64,000 nucleotides of DNA, taken from positions 40,610,001 to 40,674,000 of the forward strand of contig OX419760.1 in the NCBI GenBank assembly GCA_948567375.1, in the 5' to 3' direction. The DNA comes from Lunularia cruciata. Taxonomy: Eukaryota > Streptophyta > Marchantiopsida > Lunulariales > Lunulariaceae. The notes under the pieces are model-generated. The model worked only from the letters and a program-made list of their open reading frames with translations. It was not told the origin of the DNA and searched no databases. Positions 1 through 12,089 of this stretch are shown piece by piece; position 1 is the first letter of the stretch; every line of letters starts with the position of its first letter. Made by a program: the position numbers and the translations under genes.

Positions 1-769
1 AATTGTTTGTAGACCATATGACTTGCATAGCTCGGATATCTTAGATGTTGTAGGGCAGATTTCTCATATAAACTCTATTGGAGCCTAGCCCCTTACCTTT
101 TTTTTCTCCTCCTTGTACGGCTTGATGGGGTCTTCCCATCCTTCATGTTCACATTGGATCCACATTTTTTTGACTTAGGATATTGGAACCAATTTATTAG
201 CTTCTTGATACTAGTTGTGATGTCAGAAAATAAGCACATGCTACAAAGGAACCATAGAGCTTCAAACGACTACTCCATTTGACCACACAAATTGTAGAAA
301 CACCACTCTCAAATTGGCATTCATTTATGGTGGTACCATCTTGAACTCATCTTGCCACAACAATTGAGCTCAAGGAGTCAGCAATGGCCCAAGATTTACT
401 TCCTTCACCTCCTTTAAGACTTCATACAATCCATCCACAAGTCAAGCGATGGTGAGCTCCACCATGAAGTCTGACCATTGGAAAGTAGTCTATGAGTGAT
501 TGCCAAAATACCTCTAACTATTATCATTGGAACTCCAATGTTTGAGCAATCCAAATGTGACATTACAAATAACGTGACAACTGTTGTGCATATCTACATT
601 GCTACACAACATATATTGTAGTCAACATCATACACTATAGAAGCACGACTCACACATAAGTCATACATGAACTCTAAAGTGCTACAATTGCCCCTTTAGC
701 TGGCGGTTAAGTCCACCTAACTCCAGATAGCCATCAAATCCAATGATCAAATTATTGCCATCAAATTAT
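1..769. other. Unassigned repeat-derived DNA
   Basis: No credible reading frame is present. The sequence abuts the point where the reverse transcriptase of element A1 breaks off (about 770), so it is either an internal replacement or another inserted repeat. Part of it (about 446-590) recurs near 11.63-11.78 kb, which marks it as dispersed repeat DNA rather than unique sequence. I cannot name the family. Confidence 0.5.
446..590. repeat. Dispersed repeat copy 1 (pairs with 11,626-11,780)
   Basis: This stretch aligns by eye with 11,626-11,780. Shared landmarks in the same order are GGTGAG(C)CCACCATGAAGT, AAAATACCTCTAA, TATCATT and TGTGACA(T/C)TACAAAT. Small indels separate them, including an insertion of about 18 bases in the second copy. 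Both copies have the same orientation. The sequence is not recognisably coding and is probably a non-coding part or LTR piece of a retroelement. Confidence 0.55.
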
Positions 770-2900
770 TGTCTTTGCCAATAGCCGCTGTAAAGATCCA
801 ACTTGAAAAGTAGCGTGCTCCACTTAGCTGATCAAGCAAGTCATCAATCTTATGCAAGGGATATGCATTCTTCATGGTTTGCTTATTGAGCCCGCGATAA
901 TCAATACAAAATGAAATCCTCCATCCTTCTTTGGAACAAATAGTACCGGTGCTCCCCAAGGAGAGGTACTATATTGTATGAAGTCCTTCTCCAACAACTC
1001 TATAAGTGTTTTTCGCAACTCCTCCAACTCCTTTGGTGAGAGCCGATAGATCGGTCTACTCACTAGAGTACTCCCTGACAATAATTTGATCTTGAAGAGC
1101 ATACCTCAATCGGAGGGTAATCCCTTTGGTAGATCATCCAGAAACACGTCCACAAACTCCTTAACTATCCGATCAACCATTGCTTGATGAGGTTCTCGGT
1201 CCTCCATAGATTGGTCTTGTGCAATCGGCTTGATCTACACCGCAAATATAGACTTATCTTCCTCCAAAGCTTGCTCTATGGCTACTTTACTAACAAACTT
1301 CTCTTTTAGGGACTCATCTCTCTCCAAAGCTTACTCCATGGTTGCCTTCTTGGCAAACTTCCAATCTTGGGACTCCACTTCCTTCAAGGTTCGCTCTATG
1401 GCTACCTTCTTGACAACCTTCCCATCTTGGGACTGATTATTCTTAAGTGTCTTACTCAGAGGTGCTAGATAACCTTATCGGAATTTCCTACCTTGGTGTT
1501 GTACTTGAATTTGGCATCGGGTCCAATTGAATTGAAACTTATGACGTTCAAGCCAAGGTAGACCTAGAATCATATCAGTGTAGAGGTGCCACTACAAACC
1601 TCATACACTCCAAATACTCCTTCCCAATCTTGAAGGTAACAATATGCGAGGTGCAGAATGCAAAACCCTTTCTACCATCCGCCATCATCAAACTACTTCC
1701 AATCACTGGCTTGATAGGAATACCCAATTCCTTTGCTACTTGCATAGACATGCAATTCTTTGAACTTCCAAAATCAACCAAAATCCTATAACCCCGATTA
1801 GATATCATACCTTGCAAGTGAAGTAAACTTGCATAGGTCGAGCCTTCAATCCCATTGGAACTAATCATGCTCCCAATAGGCGGCTCAAAATTTCCTATTG
1901 GGATTCCTTGTTTCCCTGATCATTCCGCTCTACAACCTCCACTTGGCAACTTGTCGAGGTTGTCCATTCTTGAGTGGACATTCAGCAATGCAATGCCCCA
2001 CTTGGTGACAATAAAAACAAACACCATTTTGTCGCAGTTTCTCCCTATCTGCCATGCCAAGCGGTCTTCGTTGAATTGCATACAATCTCCATTGGTGCTG
2101 GCTCCTCCACTTGTGTGTAGTGTATTAGTAGGTTGTGGAGGTTGAGGTCAAGACCAAGTTGTTGCCACCAAGGAATCAAAACATTCGGCCAACCGCATGG
2201 CTTCCTCCAAGTGTTGTGGCTCCCGCATGGTTACCTCTAATTTGGTTCTTGCCTTCAAGCCCCTCATGAATTGACCCAGAGCTTCACCTTCCAATACATT
2301 TGGAATTTGCATGATGGTGTTTTGGAACTGCGTGATGTAACTTCTTACAAAGCCAATCTGTTTCAACTCTGCCAAGTTATCCCGTGCAGATCGTGTGGTA
2401 TTTATAGCTTGGAATTGACTAATTATTGTACTCTTGAATTCTGCCTATGTCAAGATTGGTGCAACCATTTTTAGTTTGGCTTGCTCCACTCGGAATCTCC
2501 ACCATAGCTTTGCTACTCCATCCAATTGGCTAGAAGCCAAGAGAATCTATTTTCGCTCGTCTTGTAGATTGGCAGCTTCAAAATAACATTCACAATTAAA
2601 CACAAAATTCTCCAATGCACCCAAGAGATTCTTGCCTTCAAATACCTTGGGTTAAGGGAATCTAATCCTATCTTCTCCTTCTCGAGTTGATACTCTCTCC
2701 ACCTACTCTTGTCATCAAAGATCTCATTCATCCAACAATTGAGTAATGTGCTTGATTTGTTGTTGCATAGCAAAGATAACATCAGGTATTGCCACCATGG
2801 TTGCTCCTCTATCACACCACTCCCAATCTATCTAATTTATTAACACATAGAAATAGCAAGTCCACCATTCTCCATAGGTTACAACCGGAAGCACCAAGGG
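770..2900 (-). pseudogene. Decayed Ty3/gypsy gag-pol (element A1)
   Basis: Read on the minus strand from right to left, the remnant has Gag, protease and the start of reverse transcriptase. A Gag helix region lies at 2148-2375 (MRGLKARTKLEV). A CCHC zinc knuckle (C-x2-C-x4-H-x4-C, CFYCHQVGHCIAEC) lies at 1978-2019. A retropepsin-like segment at 1575-1868 reads LVDFGSS where LVDSGSS or LVDTG is usual, so the catalytic motif is altered. Reverse transcriptase fragments at about 770-1102 include VLFVPKKDGG and CIDYRGLNKQT, joined only through frameshifts; the frame continues as LDLYSGYWQ and then stops matching near 770. RNase H and integrase are absent here. The shared LTR family with element C suggests a chromovirus. 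Confidence 0.85.
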
Positions 2901-3056
2901 TTCCTCAAATATGGTGATCATATGCATAAAATCTTATCTAAAGTGCAAGGTGATGAATTGTGTGAAATGATGCTTTGGTAGTATTTGGACGCAAAAATCC
3001 CAATGGTTTGGTGTAAGTGGATTTGGTGATCCATAAATTCCATCCATCCCATTCTT

Positions 3057-3069
3057 GCTTTGATACCAA
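3057..3069 (-). other. Primer binding site of element A1 (tRNA-iMet type)
   Basis: The minus strand reads TTGGTATCAAAGC directly after the LTR end. It differs by one base from the common plant primer site TGGTATCAGAGC, complementary to the 3' end of initiator tRNA-Met. Its position next to the 400-bp LTR fixes both the LTR boundary and the minus-strand orientation. Confidence 0.85.
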
Positions 3070-3469
3070 TGTAAAAGACCAAATCTGAGGAGAGAAATAG
3101 GAGAATGGAAACTCACATTGGGACATTTGAATGAGGGAAAACTCCAAATGCCTAGCATGAGTTTTGGCTTTGGTATTTATAGGTAGCATACAAGGCCCTT
3201 GAGAAGCTTCCTCAAGCCGCTTTCTTAGAGTGCAAGCCAAGTTAACTAGGAAGCTTCTCAAGAAGTTTCCTTCTAGAAGTCGTCTACTTGGCATGCAGGC
3301 TAAGCTAGTTGGAAGTCTCTAGAAACTACTTACTTGAAGTGCAAACTAAGCTAGCCGAGAAGCTTTCCAAGAAACTTCCTAGATACTTCTAGAATATTCT
3401 AGGCTAATTTTTCTTATGTGCTACTTCGTAATCCGGACTAACTTTGTCGCTAAACTCCATATTGTTACA
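3070..3469 (-). repeat. 5' LTR of gypsy element A1 (400 bp)
   Basis: On the minus strand the block starts TGTAACAATATGG and ends TTTTACA, giving TG...CA termini, and is followed at once by the primer site. It aligns along most of its length with 62,518-62,926, the 3' LTR of element C: both carry GAATGAGGGAAAACTCC, a GGTATTTATAGGTAGCAT run and several AGAAGCTTC repeats. The partner LTR of A1 itself is not in the window. Confidence 0.88.
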
Positions 3470-6410
3470 CCTATGATGGACAAAAAGATCAAGAGTCCGG
3501 GTGCTATGGAGCCCCATCATTAGTTACATGTCTACAATTTATACCATATAATAGATGAACTAGCTATAAATCAAGTACATTTAGGACATAACCATTATCC
3601 TTGAGGAACCACCATGAGGGGAGGAGTCATGCATGCCATATGTCATCCTCTCAAACAACTATCACACACTAACATAGTAGCAACTCTACAAGAAGAGCCA
3701 CATAACATACACCTCAAGCTTGCTCTTACAAGTGCCAAGCTTGGGTCCATAGTACCATCAATGTTTGGGAGGTGATATGGTGCACAATTGCGCACATGAT
3801 CCTTCCAAACAACACCATCACGTCCTTCCAACACAAGGACTCCAAATGGCAAAACCTCATGCACTCTCAAGATAGTGTTGCTTGTTGAAACATCATAGGT
3901 GTTGTATGTTGTAGATATGCATAGTCACTTTGATGAAATCGACAAGATCAAGGGTCTATAACCTCCTTCTCAAATAGTAGCATAACATAAGGTATCCATA
4001 TGCTGAGCAATCACCAAGTTCTTAAAGGCTATCAGCATCACTCTCTTAAAGATCTCTGCCCATTGAGAACATGCACTTACCCATACATCTAGATCATCCA
4101 AGTCCAAGACTACATTAACATTTTAACAAATGGCTGTAGATAAATCTGGATGTCATCCATAGAGTAGAAAGTAAGGAGAGAAGGATGCTAATGAGGCTTG
4201 CCGGCTAAACCGATAGCTCATGGACAACCAAGGTAACTAGAGATCCCAATCTCCCAAGTGGTCTCTCTATAAACCATACTTTTGCAATCATCTCTTCATT
4301 GTTTGAACCACTCTCTCTGCTAAGCCATTGGCCTCAAGGTGATCTTAGGAGGTAGTACAATGATCAATCAAAGCCTTGTCACACAAGACCTAAAACTCCC
4401 CCGAGAACTTTTGTACCTTGATCAATCAAAACCTCAACTGGTGCACCAAAATGACCGAGAACCCGATCTAAGAATGAGTAAGTTGTCCCTTGACTAGACT
4501 TGTCAAGAAGTACCACCAACTCAATCCTTGGAGAACTGCTACACCATCACCAAAACATATTGATGATACCTCACAACTAATGATAAAGGTCCAACAAAGT
4601 CCAAACTCCAATAGTAACCCAATCCCATGATATGTAATGGGTGCAATTGTGGCATAGGAGCATTAAATGATGCTCTAACTTGGTCAAAAACCACACATCT
4701 GGCAACAAATTGTTATACATCGGTCTACATACCATACCAACAATAATGACTCTAGAGTAAACTATATGTATATTTTACTCCAAAATGTCCTAGCTCCTCA
4801 TGAGCATGATGGATCAACTGTAGTCTTTGAGATGAAAGTGGTACTACTCTCACTCTACCATCCTCCTACACACGCAAAAGATGTTTTCTCTCCAATTTGA
4901 ACCATCTTACTTGCTGAAGAACACGGCTGAAAAACACAATCTCTCTCTTGGCCTCAACTGTGCCACCCACAACAGCAGTGCAAAGATAGTCCATCATTAA
5001 AACATCATCATAAATGTCTCACTGAATTGTGCCAATATCTTCACTCTTTTGATCTATGACCTCAATAACTCCTCCTGTATGCGTTAAGATAGATACCACC
5101 AAAGTTTCAAAAAATATACATAGAAATGCATATGCATGCCAACCTGGCACTATCTCCTCATCTGAGTCACCATGCCAACGTGCTCCATTCTGATCCTACT
5201 GGTTGGGACATGGGTTTCTACTTAACCCATCTGCATCATGGTTCACAACTCCATGTCTATGAATAATCATGAAATCATACTCCTATAAAATCAAAGCCCA
5301 TCATACAAGCTTTCCTAAAAGCTTGTCAGACTCCATCAACCACTTCAATGGCTGATGATGAGTGATGAGAGTGAAGGGGTTACCAAATAGGTAACATCAA
5401 AAATGTACTACTACCCAAACTACTGCCAAGCACTCTCCCTCATATTAACTATATTTTGCTTCCACTAAATTGTTGGAGTGACTAGCATAGGCTACCACAA
5501 ACTCCTTTTTCTCATCATCATGCTGAGTGAGCACTGCTTTAACCCCCAACATACTCCAATCAGTGTGAACCTCAAATGGTCATCCTTTGATTGGTCTCCT
5601 CAAAATAGGAGTAGATGTCAACCTCTCCTTGAGCTCTACAAAAGCTCTCTCTTGCTCATCTTCCCAACACCACTCCTATGTAAGCTTGGTCGACTTTGTC
5701 AAGGTCTTGGCAATGGTACTAAATCCTCTAACATAGCGGCAATAGAAGTTCGTCAACCCAAGGAATGATCACACTCTGCTCACATCTGTAGGTCAAGGAA
5801 TATGTGCAATAGCCTCCACCTTGGTCTATTGAACACCAAGTCCTCTGGGTAGATAGTGTGACCCAAGCACTCAACTTGCTCATGGAAAAGCCCACACTTC
5901 CTATGATATAATTTGAGTCCATGAGGTCTCAACTTCTCAAACACCTCCAACAACTATCTCTCATGCTCCTCCACAATAGTGTTATAGACCAAAATGTCAT
6001 CAATATAGCACCAAGAAAAATCCAATCCAACTAGGATCATATCCATGACCATATGGAACTCAACAAGAGCATTCTTTAACCCAAATGGTAAGCACCTCCA
6101 TTGATATAACACATCCTTGCCATGAGGATTAATAGCCTAAAATGTTGTCTTGGATTTATCCTCCTCCTTAATTGGCAACATGATATCTTGCTCAAAGATC
6201 CAAAGTATTGAAGACCTTTTCATGCCCAATCGTATCAAAGATCTCCTCCGGTGTAAACATGGCATACCAATCAGCCCTAGTATGTAGGTTGATAGGATAG
6301 TAATCTCTACAAATCCGCGTATCTGTGTAGTTGCCATGCATATCTTTCTTGGTTGGCATCATTGTAGCTGATGCATACTCTCCATGTGAAATCTCCACCA
6401 AACTAATCTC
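3470..6410 (-). pseudogene. Decayed Ty3/gypsy pol: RT, RNase H, integrase (element A2)
   Basis: Minus-strand fragments in the order expected for gypsy pol, broken by stops and frameshifts. Reverse transcriptase at about 6192-6401 reads PTKKDMHGNYTDTRICRDY and then TPEEIFDTIGHEKVFNTLDL. An RNase H segment near 5.3 kb reads LKWLMESDKLLGKL. Integrase near 4.59 kb reads WSLDFVGPLSL (first catalytic Asp), near 4.42 kb VLIDQGTK (second Asp) and near 4.31 kb NGLAERVVQTMK (catalytic Glu). The order RT, RNase H, integrase identifies Ty3/gypsy rather than Copia. The left end abuts the LTR of A1, so A1 may have inserted into the 3' part of A2. No intact product is possible. Confidence 0.85.
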
Positions 6411-8528
6411 AAGAAGGTCACTACTTTGGCTCTAAATCAATGTCCTCTCCATATCACTATATCAATAAAGATGTCAAAAAAATGATGTATTGCTAGTCAA
6501 CTCAATCCGTATAGCATATCCCTTTAGAGCACCAAAATCCTTCATATTGAAGGCAAAACAACTCATGTTGCTCCTCAAGAACCTCCAAACCCTCCGTCTC
6601 CGTCCTCTCTTATAAGCTTTGGTCCAAGATCTGGCTCCCAAGTATCCTTTATAACTATAGTAGGAGTGGAAGATGTATTGACTGGCTGCTACACTGGGGA
6701 CCATTAGGAGCAGTAGTGTCATGCTCCCAAGCACTAGAGGTCCCAACCTCAGTGTGAAAAACTCTCTCCACTCTTTCTGCAAGCTCCACACGTCCTCTAG
6801 TAGCATCCCAAGTAAACCATGGATGTAATCCAAGCAGCCCACGCTCACTTGGATGGACTCCAAGTAGACCACTCTCCCTAGTAGTCACTGGTTGCATCCC
6901 AAGAATACCCTATCCACTTGGTCCATTGCCCCCAACATGTGCCTAAATTATCTTGATAGGCTCAGTGCTCACAAGTGTCTGAGTGGTGATGTCTATCAAG
7001 CGCATCCTATGCTACTATGCCAAGCCAAGGCTCACAATCTAGGTCAAACAATTCAAGTCCATAGCCTGACCTAACACCTAATGCCTGGATACCTCTTACA
7101 CTACTAGAACAGTAATAGTACCGATGTGAAAATCCATTGCCCAATCTTTCTCATTAGCATTAGGCTCCACCAATTGCTATAATTGTGAGTCCCAAACCAA
7201 TCCAAGACCTCCCTCTTGAAAAGCATGAGAGCATGGGAAACTCATAAGCATGGGAAAAGTGGCTTTAGGCTATCCAACTAGGTTCACCATTGCCATAGGT
7301 GACCTATCAGCCACTACCACTATCTGAGATTAACGCCCAACATCCAAGATGTCATCAACAAGGATGTGATCTAGTCGTTGAATCCAATCATATGCACGTT
7401 GTAGAATCTCTTTAGGTAAGAGGTTTGTCCACCAAAGACAAAGATGATGAGCCTGTGATCCCACTCTAGCTGCACCTAAAAATACAATAGGTCCCATCCA
7501 AGAATAGACCTAATGTATACTTGCCACCACTTTGGTGTGAGAATCACCCATCAAAGGAACGTTCTCCAATATATATTGGAGAAATGGATTGATGGACCTA
7601 AAGATGTCATAGTATTCATAACATCTCCCAAAACACACCAAAATTGGGATCTTGAAGACCCAAACCTTGGCCAATACATGTATGTCCCTAACATGGCCAT
7701 CCAAAAATCACCAAGTGAACAGGCCCATCTCTCCAAATCATGCACCCCCAATTAAGAAATGTCTATTGGTAGGCCTTCTGGTATCCTTGATTACTGACAT
7801 CGGTAATAACTCAAGATACTGGCAAGCCAAGTGTGCCACATGATGTAGAGAGACTCACCTAGCAATTTTATCTCTCTCCACATACAAGTACCTACGTACT
7901 TGTATACCTGGCTATAGTACCATAGCTAGTCCGGTACTAATCCCACCAAACAACTCTAATAGACATACTCTCTCTATTGGATACTACCAAGCAATGAGTG
8001 TGGTATCCAAAGGTGTCAAGGTAATTGACTTTGGAGGCTCATGCTCATATTCATCTCTTGGTAGTACAAAGGCTCCACTCCAAGCTTGCTACACCAACCA
8101 ATATGCATGTTGTTGCAATGCCTCCTCCAAACTCCACAATGGAACATCCAAGGTGGATGGAACAATCTCACTTGTAATCCAAATCTGAGTGATCTCCTCT
8201 AGTATTGGAGTATCCTTTGCATGAACGTTCCCCTCCAATAAGTCACCAGGCCAAGTAACAACACCACTAAAAGTTGAAACTGATGTTGCCATGGTCCCGG
8301 ACTATAATGGGCAAAGACTCCCACTATTGAAACATACTAGTAGGTGACATACTTGTACCTCACCAGACTGCCAACCTAGTCTATATGAAGTTGTCTCCTC
8401 CAAATAGTCAATATTGAACCCATGGGATATAGCACTACTCCACCAACTAGCACATCATATGACTCAACTATGGTCACAATAGCCTGAGCTCTCACTACCA
8501 AGCTATTAGTCAAATGACCAAGCTGAAC
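6411..8528 (-). other. Degenerate spacer of element A2 between protease and RT
   Basis: About 2.1 kb between the protease and reverse transcriptase remnants of A2. It contains only short open frames on both strands, none with a recognisable motif. By position it should be the protease-RT linker of the same element, enlarged and decayed. I see no separate gene. Confidence 0.5.
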
Positions 8529-9575
8529 CTAGACAACAAGCTCCACATGTGTAATGTATTGTGTCAAACCACCACCTAGAGATGTTTGGATCTGAAATGG
8601 ACACCTCTTCATATCAATCTTCCATAACACTAGACCAACAACTACAGCCTTCCCCAACATAAGGGGTTGCGCACCAGAGTCTACTAAGACTCTTTGTGGT
8701 GTATAGACCTTCCTTAAAGGTCCCACCAAATGGAAAATCCCCCTTTGGTTATCCAATAGGACAACACCAAGTGTGAACCATGCTCTCTCAAAGGTCGGTC
8801 TAGTTGGTATCTCTTCCAATCTAGCCGCTATAGCCTGCCATAAACCATTGGTTGTTGAGCGGATCCCATGCTCCTCAACCAAGTCACCTCCACTATCAAC
8901 CACCTCTACTCTAGTTGTAGGGACCACGTCATCCCTATCCTCACAAAGTGTGATAACCAACACTAGGGTTGGGTCAACTCTTAATGTAAACATGTAGTTA
9001 GCTAAAAACAAAGTGCAATACATAATCAGCTGAGCCGCTCCTAAAATTGTGCTTGACTTGGTCTATGTAGTAGTAGGTGGTTGACTAGTAGGTAGTCCAT
9101 CATGCACCCCATCACAACCTACCACACCTACACTAGGACGTTTAGGAGCCATGAATGTCGTCTGCAATGCCTCAAAGAGCATGAAAGATTGGAGAAGTCT
9201 GATTTGTCTCCCAACCTCTCCTCTTTGTGGGTCCAACTCCATTGACGCTCCTCTAGGCTCTAGAGCATGAACTGCACCCCTAATCATTGCTGCAAATGCA
9301 TCGACTTGTGTTGCTCCACACATAAAGTCCAAAGCATCTCTATCACCAACATATGAGGTGGAAGCCTCAGCACCCAAATCTGATCTCCTCTGAGCAATGG
9401 TCATACTAGCCAATCTATACTCCAATTGCTCAATCCGAGTAGCCATAGTTGTATCAAAAGTAAGGGCAGGTATTGCACTTCTACTAGGTGTAGATCCTCT
9501 ACCACCACCTTGTCCTCCATGAATTGGATCCCATACCAACGATGTAGATACTCCTTGTCCAATATTGCTTACCAA
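8529..9575 (-). pseudogene. Decayed Ty3/gypsy gag-protease (element A2)
   Basis: Two minus-strand frames. The frame at 8529-9023 ends with a clear retroviral-type aspartic protease active site, RVLVDSGAQPLMLGK, followed by CPFQIQTSLGG; the DSGA catalytic motif is intact. The frame at 9063-9575 (170 aa) lies where Gag should be: it has a Gly/Ser-rich start and a segment reading TTMATRIEQLEYRLASM, but no zinc knuckle. Both frames share orientation and order with the pol remnant to the left, so they are assigned to A2. The Gag call rests mainly on position; the protease call is firm. Confidence 0.75.
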
Positions 9576-10408
9576 AATTGGACTCCTTGGGCCTCAATAA
9601 CTCCTTGAGTGAAACTGATCAACCACCTCATGTGAGTGTATGCTTCATGTAGGCTCTTGCAAGCTCCTCAATTTTTCAGTCCATACTCCTTGGTAGTTCT
9701 ACCTTAAACACTAAAAGAACTCTACCATGAGGTTAAACCCTGGCACCACACCACCTCCTATAGTGGTACCTCCACTTGTAGTAACACTATCTCTAGCTAG
9801 TCCATCTCCACTAGCTCCACCAATGCTACTTGAGCTAAAACTCGTGGGTACTGCCAATCTACTCTTGGCAACCAAGCCTGAAGTGATAAAGACATAGTTT
9901 AGAGACCGATATTGTCTCCATAACTCAATCTACTCCAAGTGAGCTCTCTTGAACTAATGGTAATAGTCCATTGATGGACCTTCCAAATGCAAAAACAACC
10001 CTTCTATGACATGAAGGGTGTAAACAAAGTCAGGTTCCGCATTTGTTATAGATCACACCAACTATGAAACTCTTGGTTGAAGTCATCCAACTTAAATGGT
10101 ACCCACTATATCAGAGTAACACCTAGGGCCTTTGGAGTCCCCATAAATCTCCTCCATGTCCCACAACAATGGTGCGGATACACCAAGTGCACCTTCAACT
10201 AAATCAACTCTTGTGTCAAACTCCAACTTAGAGTCAATCTCCTCCCTCATTGGGACTTGAGATATAGGCTAATATCGAGCGCCACTCCGAGTAAACCCAC
10301 TACGTATTGCAAGGCTATCTCCTCTAGAATCCCCAAAGAACTCCATCATGACAAAGTAACTACAAACCACCGACTACAAACCGCCAACTGCAAACCGCAA
10401 GTGTCAAC

Positions 10409-10486
10409 ACCACCAAGTGCCAACACCATCAACCAAGCACCACTAAGTGCAAACACCATTGACCAAGCACCACCGAGTGCCAACCC
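10409..10486. repeat. 30-bp tandem repeat, about 2.5 copies
   Basis: Successive units read AGCACCACYRAGTGC followed by MAACACCAT and RACCA, with a period of 30 bp. They encode repeated SANTI(N/D)QAP-like residues on the plus strand, which is why an open frame persists here. It lies in decayed retroelement DNA and is probably non-functional. Confidence 0.7.
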
Positions 10487-11625
10487 TAACGTAACACTAC
10501 CCACTAATGTAACTCTAATTGAGATAACTACACTAGGAGAAAGAGCAACTTGTAACATGTCATCACAACATGCACTCTCATGGTCTGCAAGTCATCACTT
10601 CCTACCTCACCAAAGAGAAATATAGATAGTATGATTGGTCATCACTCTAGCCTCATTATCGAGAGCACACCAAAGCACCAACACTCTAAATTCAAGGCAC
10701 CTCACACAAACATGATGCACAAACAAGAAGCATAGAATGGAGTGGGTCCAATCACAATAAATATAAACGAAAACTTTCCATCTCATAAAAAAACACTGGA
10801 CTAACTCTATCACCATTTGCATTTGATATAATTGGAGCACTTATCTACTTCTTGCGCTACAAGGATCACCGAGCAAGTGATCTTCTTGCCAAAATTTGTT
10901 CTTCTCGCCAAAATTTGATGTAAACCCTTCACAAAATCTAACATAAATCTGATGTAAAATCTAACATAAATCTCTAAATTTGGCTGACCTCCAAATCCTC
11001 AACTAACTCTTCACTTGAGCCAAATTGGAAAAATAGGCTTTGGCCAATCTCTAATTCCCGAGGATCTACTCCCAACTCCACCTTCAATTTCACTTTTTAA
11101 GCTCAACTCACAACAAATTGGTATTACTTTCACCTCTTGAGCTCAAAATCACAACTACCGCTTGAAAATTGTTTCTCTTTGGCTCCACATTTTGCCAACA
11201 CTTCCGTACACAATCTCTCTTAGAGAAATCTAAACTACTAGACCAAGACATCACGATCCATTGAGCTTGGAGATACCACCAACACTCATAGTTCTTGTAC
11301 TTGATTTCCCCTTGACTCACTTCTCTTTTGTAATCAGATCATTTACAACTAGAATCAACTCAAATCAGATTAGTATTTGATCTGCTCCTCAACAACTTAC
11401 CAACAACAATGCATTGATTATAGTTAAGTCATACTCACTTTAGCTAAGAGACTCCAGGTGACGCTCACCGGATTTTTGTCCACTCTAGCCAGGAACTCAA
11501 AGGCTCAACAACAAAGAAGTGAGCTCTCTGGAGCTGCATTTCCAAGGTATACTTCTAATCTTGACCTAGGTCTCATCCCAACAATCCCATTGATGGCACA
11601 CTTGACAATGCGAATGGTGCAAGTG

Positions 11626-11780
11626 ACGGTGAGCCCCACCATGAAGTCAATACCCCGAACATGAAATCTGACCATCGAACAATAATCTATAAGTGGCTAT
11701 CAAAATACCTCTAATTACTATCATTACAACTTCAATGCACAAACAATCTAGATGTGACACTACAAATGGCATGACATCTT
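11626..11780. repeat. Dispersed repeat copy 2 (pairs with 446-590)
   Basis: Second copy of the repeat described at 446-590, in the same orientation, with the shared run AAAATACCTCTAA and the TGTGACACTACAAAT end. The left flank differs from that of the first copy, so the copies are not parts of one larger local duplication that I can see. Confidence 0.55.
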
Positions 11781-12089
11781 TGATTGGAACGGCTTGTCCA
11801 ACACGGAGTCTTGACTATTGGGAAAAAGTGTCAGACTCTTGCGTCCCTAGGGGACTATAACTCAATATGGACCAATTTTAATCCAATGTAAATCTCTTTG
11901 ATATGACCAATCATAGTTCATCTATGAGAATGGCATGGTAGAGTATTGCATCACGGAATGCAATTTTGTGTCCAGATCTCACTGTATATAGAGCTAGATC
12001 AAGTGTATGTTACGGTTAAATAGTCTATTCTAAGTTGGTGACAATGCTTAGGGTATGTACAGCCATTGGATAGGAGAGCTCAAGTAGTG

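Larger units (their letters stand above)
9576..12089. other. Gene-free repeat DNA between element A2 and the LINE
   Basis: No supported gene. The 122-aa open frame at 10257-10625 is low-complexity and is explained by a 30-bp tandem repeat. Near 10,890-10,918 a TTCT(T/C)GCCAAAATTTG motif is repeated, and TGTAAACCC follows at about 10,919, which could be an LTR edge of A2, but I could not find its partner. The second copy of the dispersed repeat (11,626-11,780) lies here. Confidence 0.5.

Noticed and set aside
10257-10625. 122-aa Thr/Asn/Pro-rich frame
   Set aside because: Explained by a 30-bp tandem repeat inside decayed retroelement DNA.
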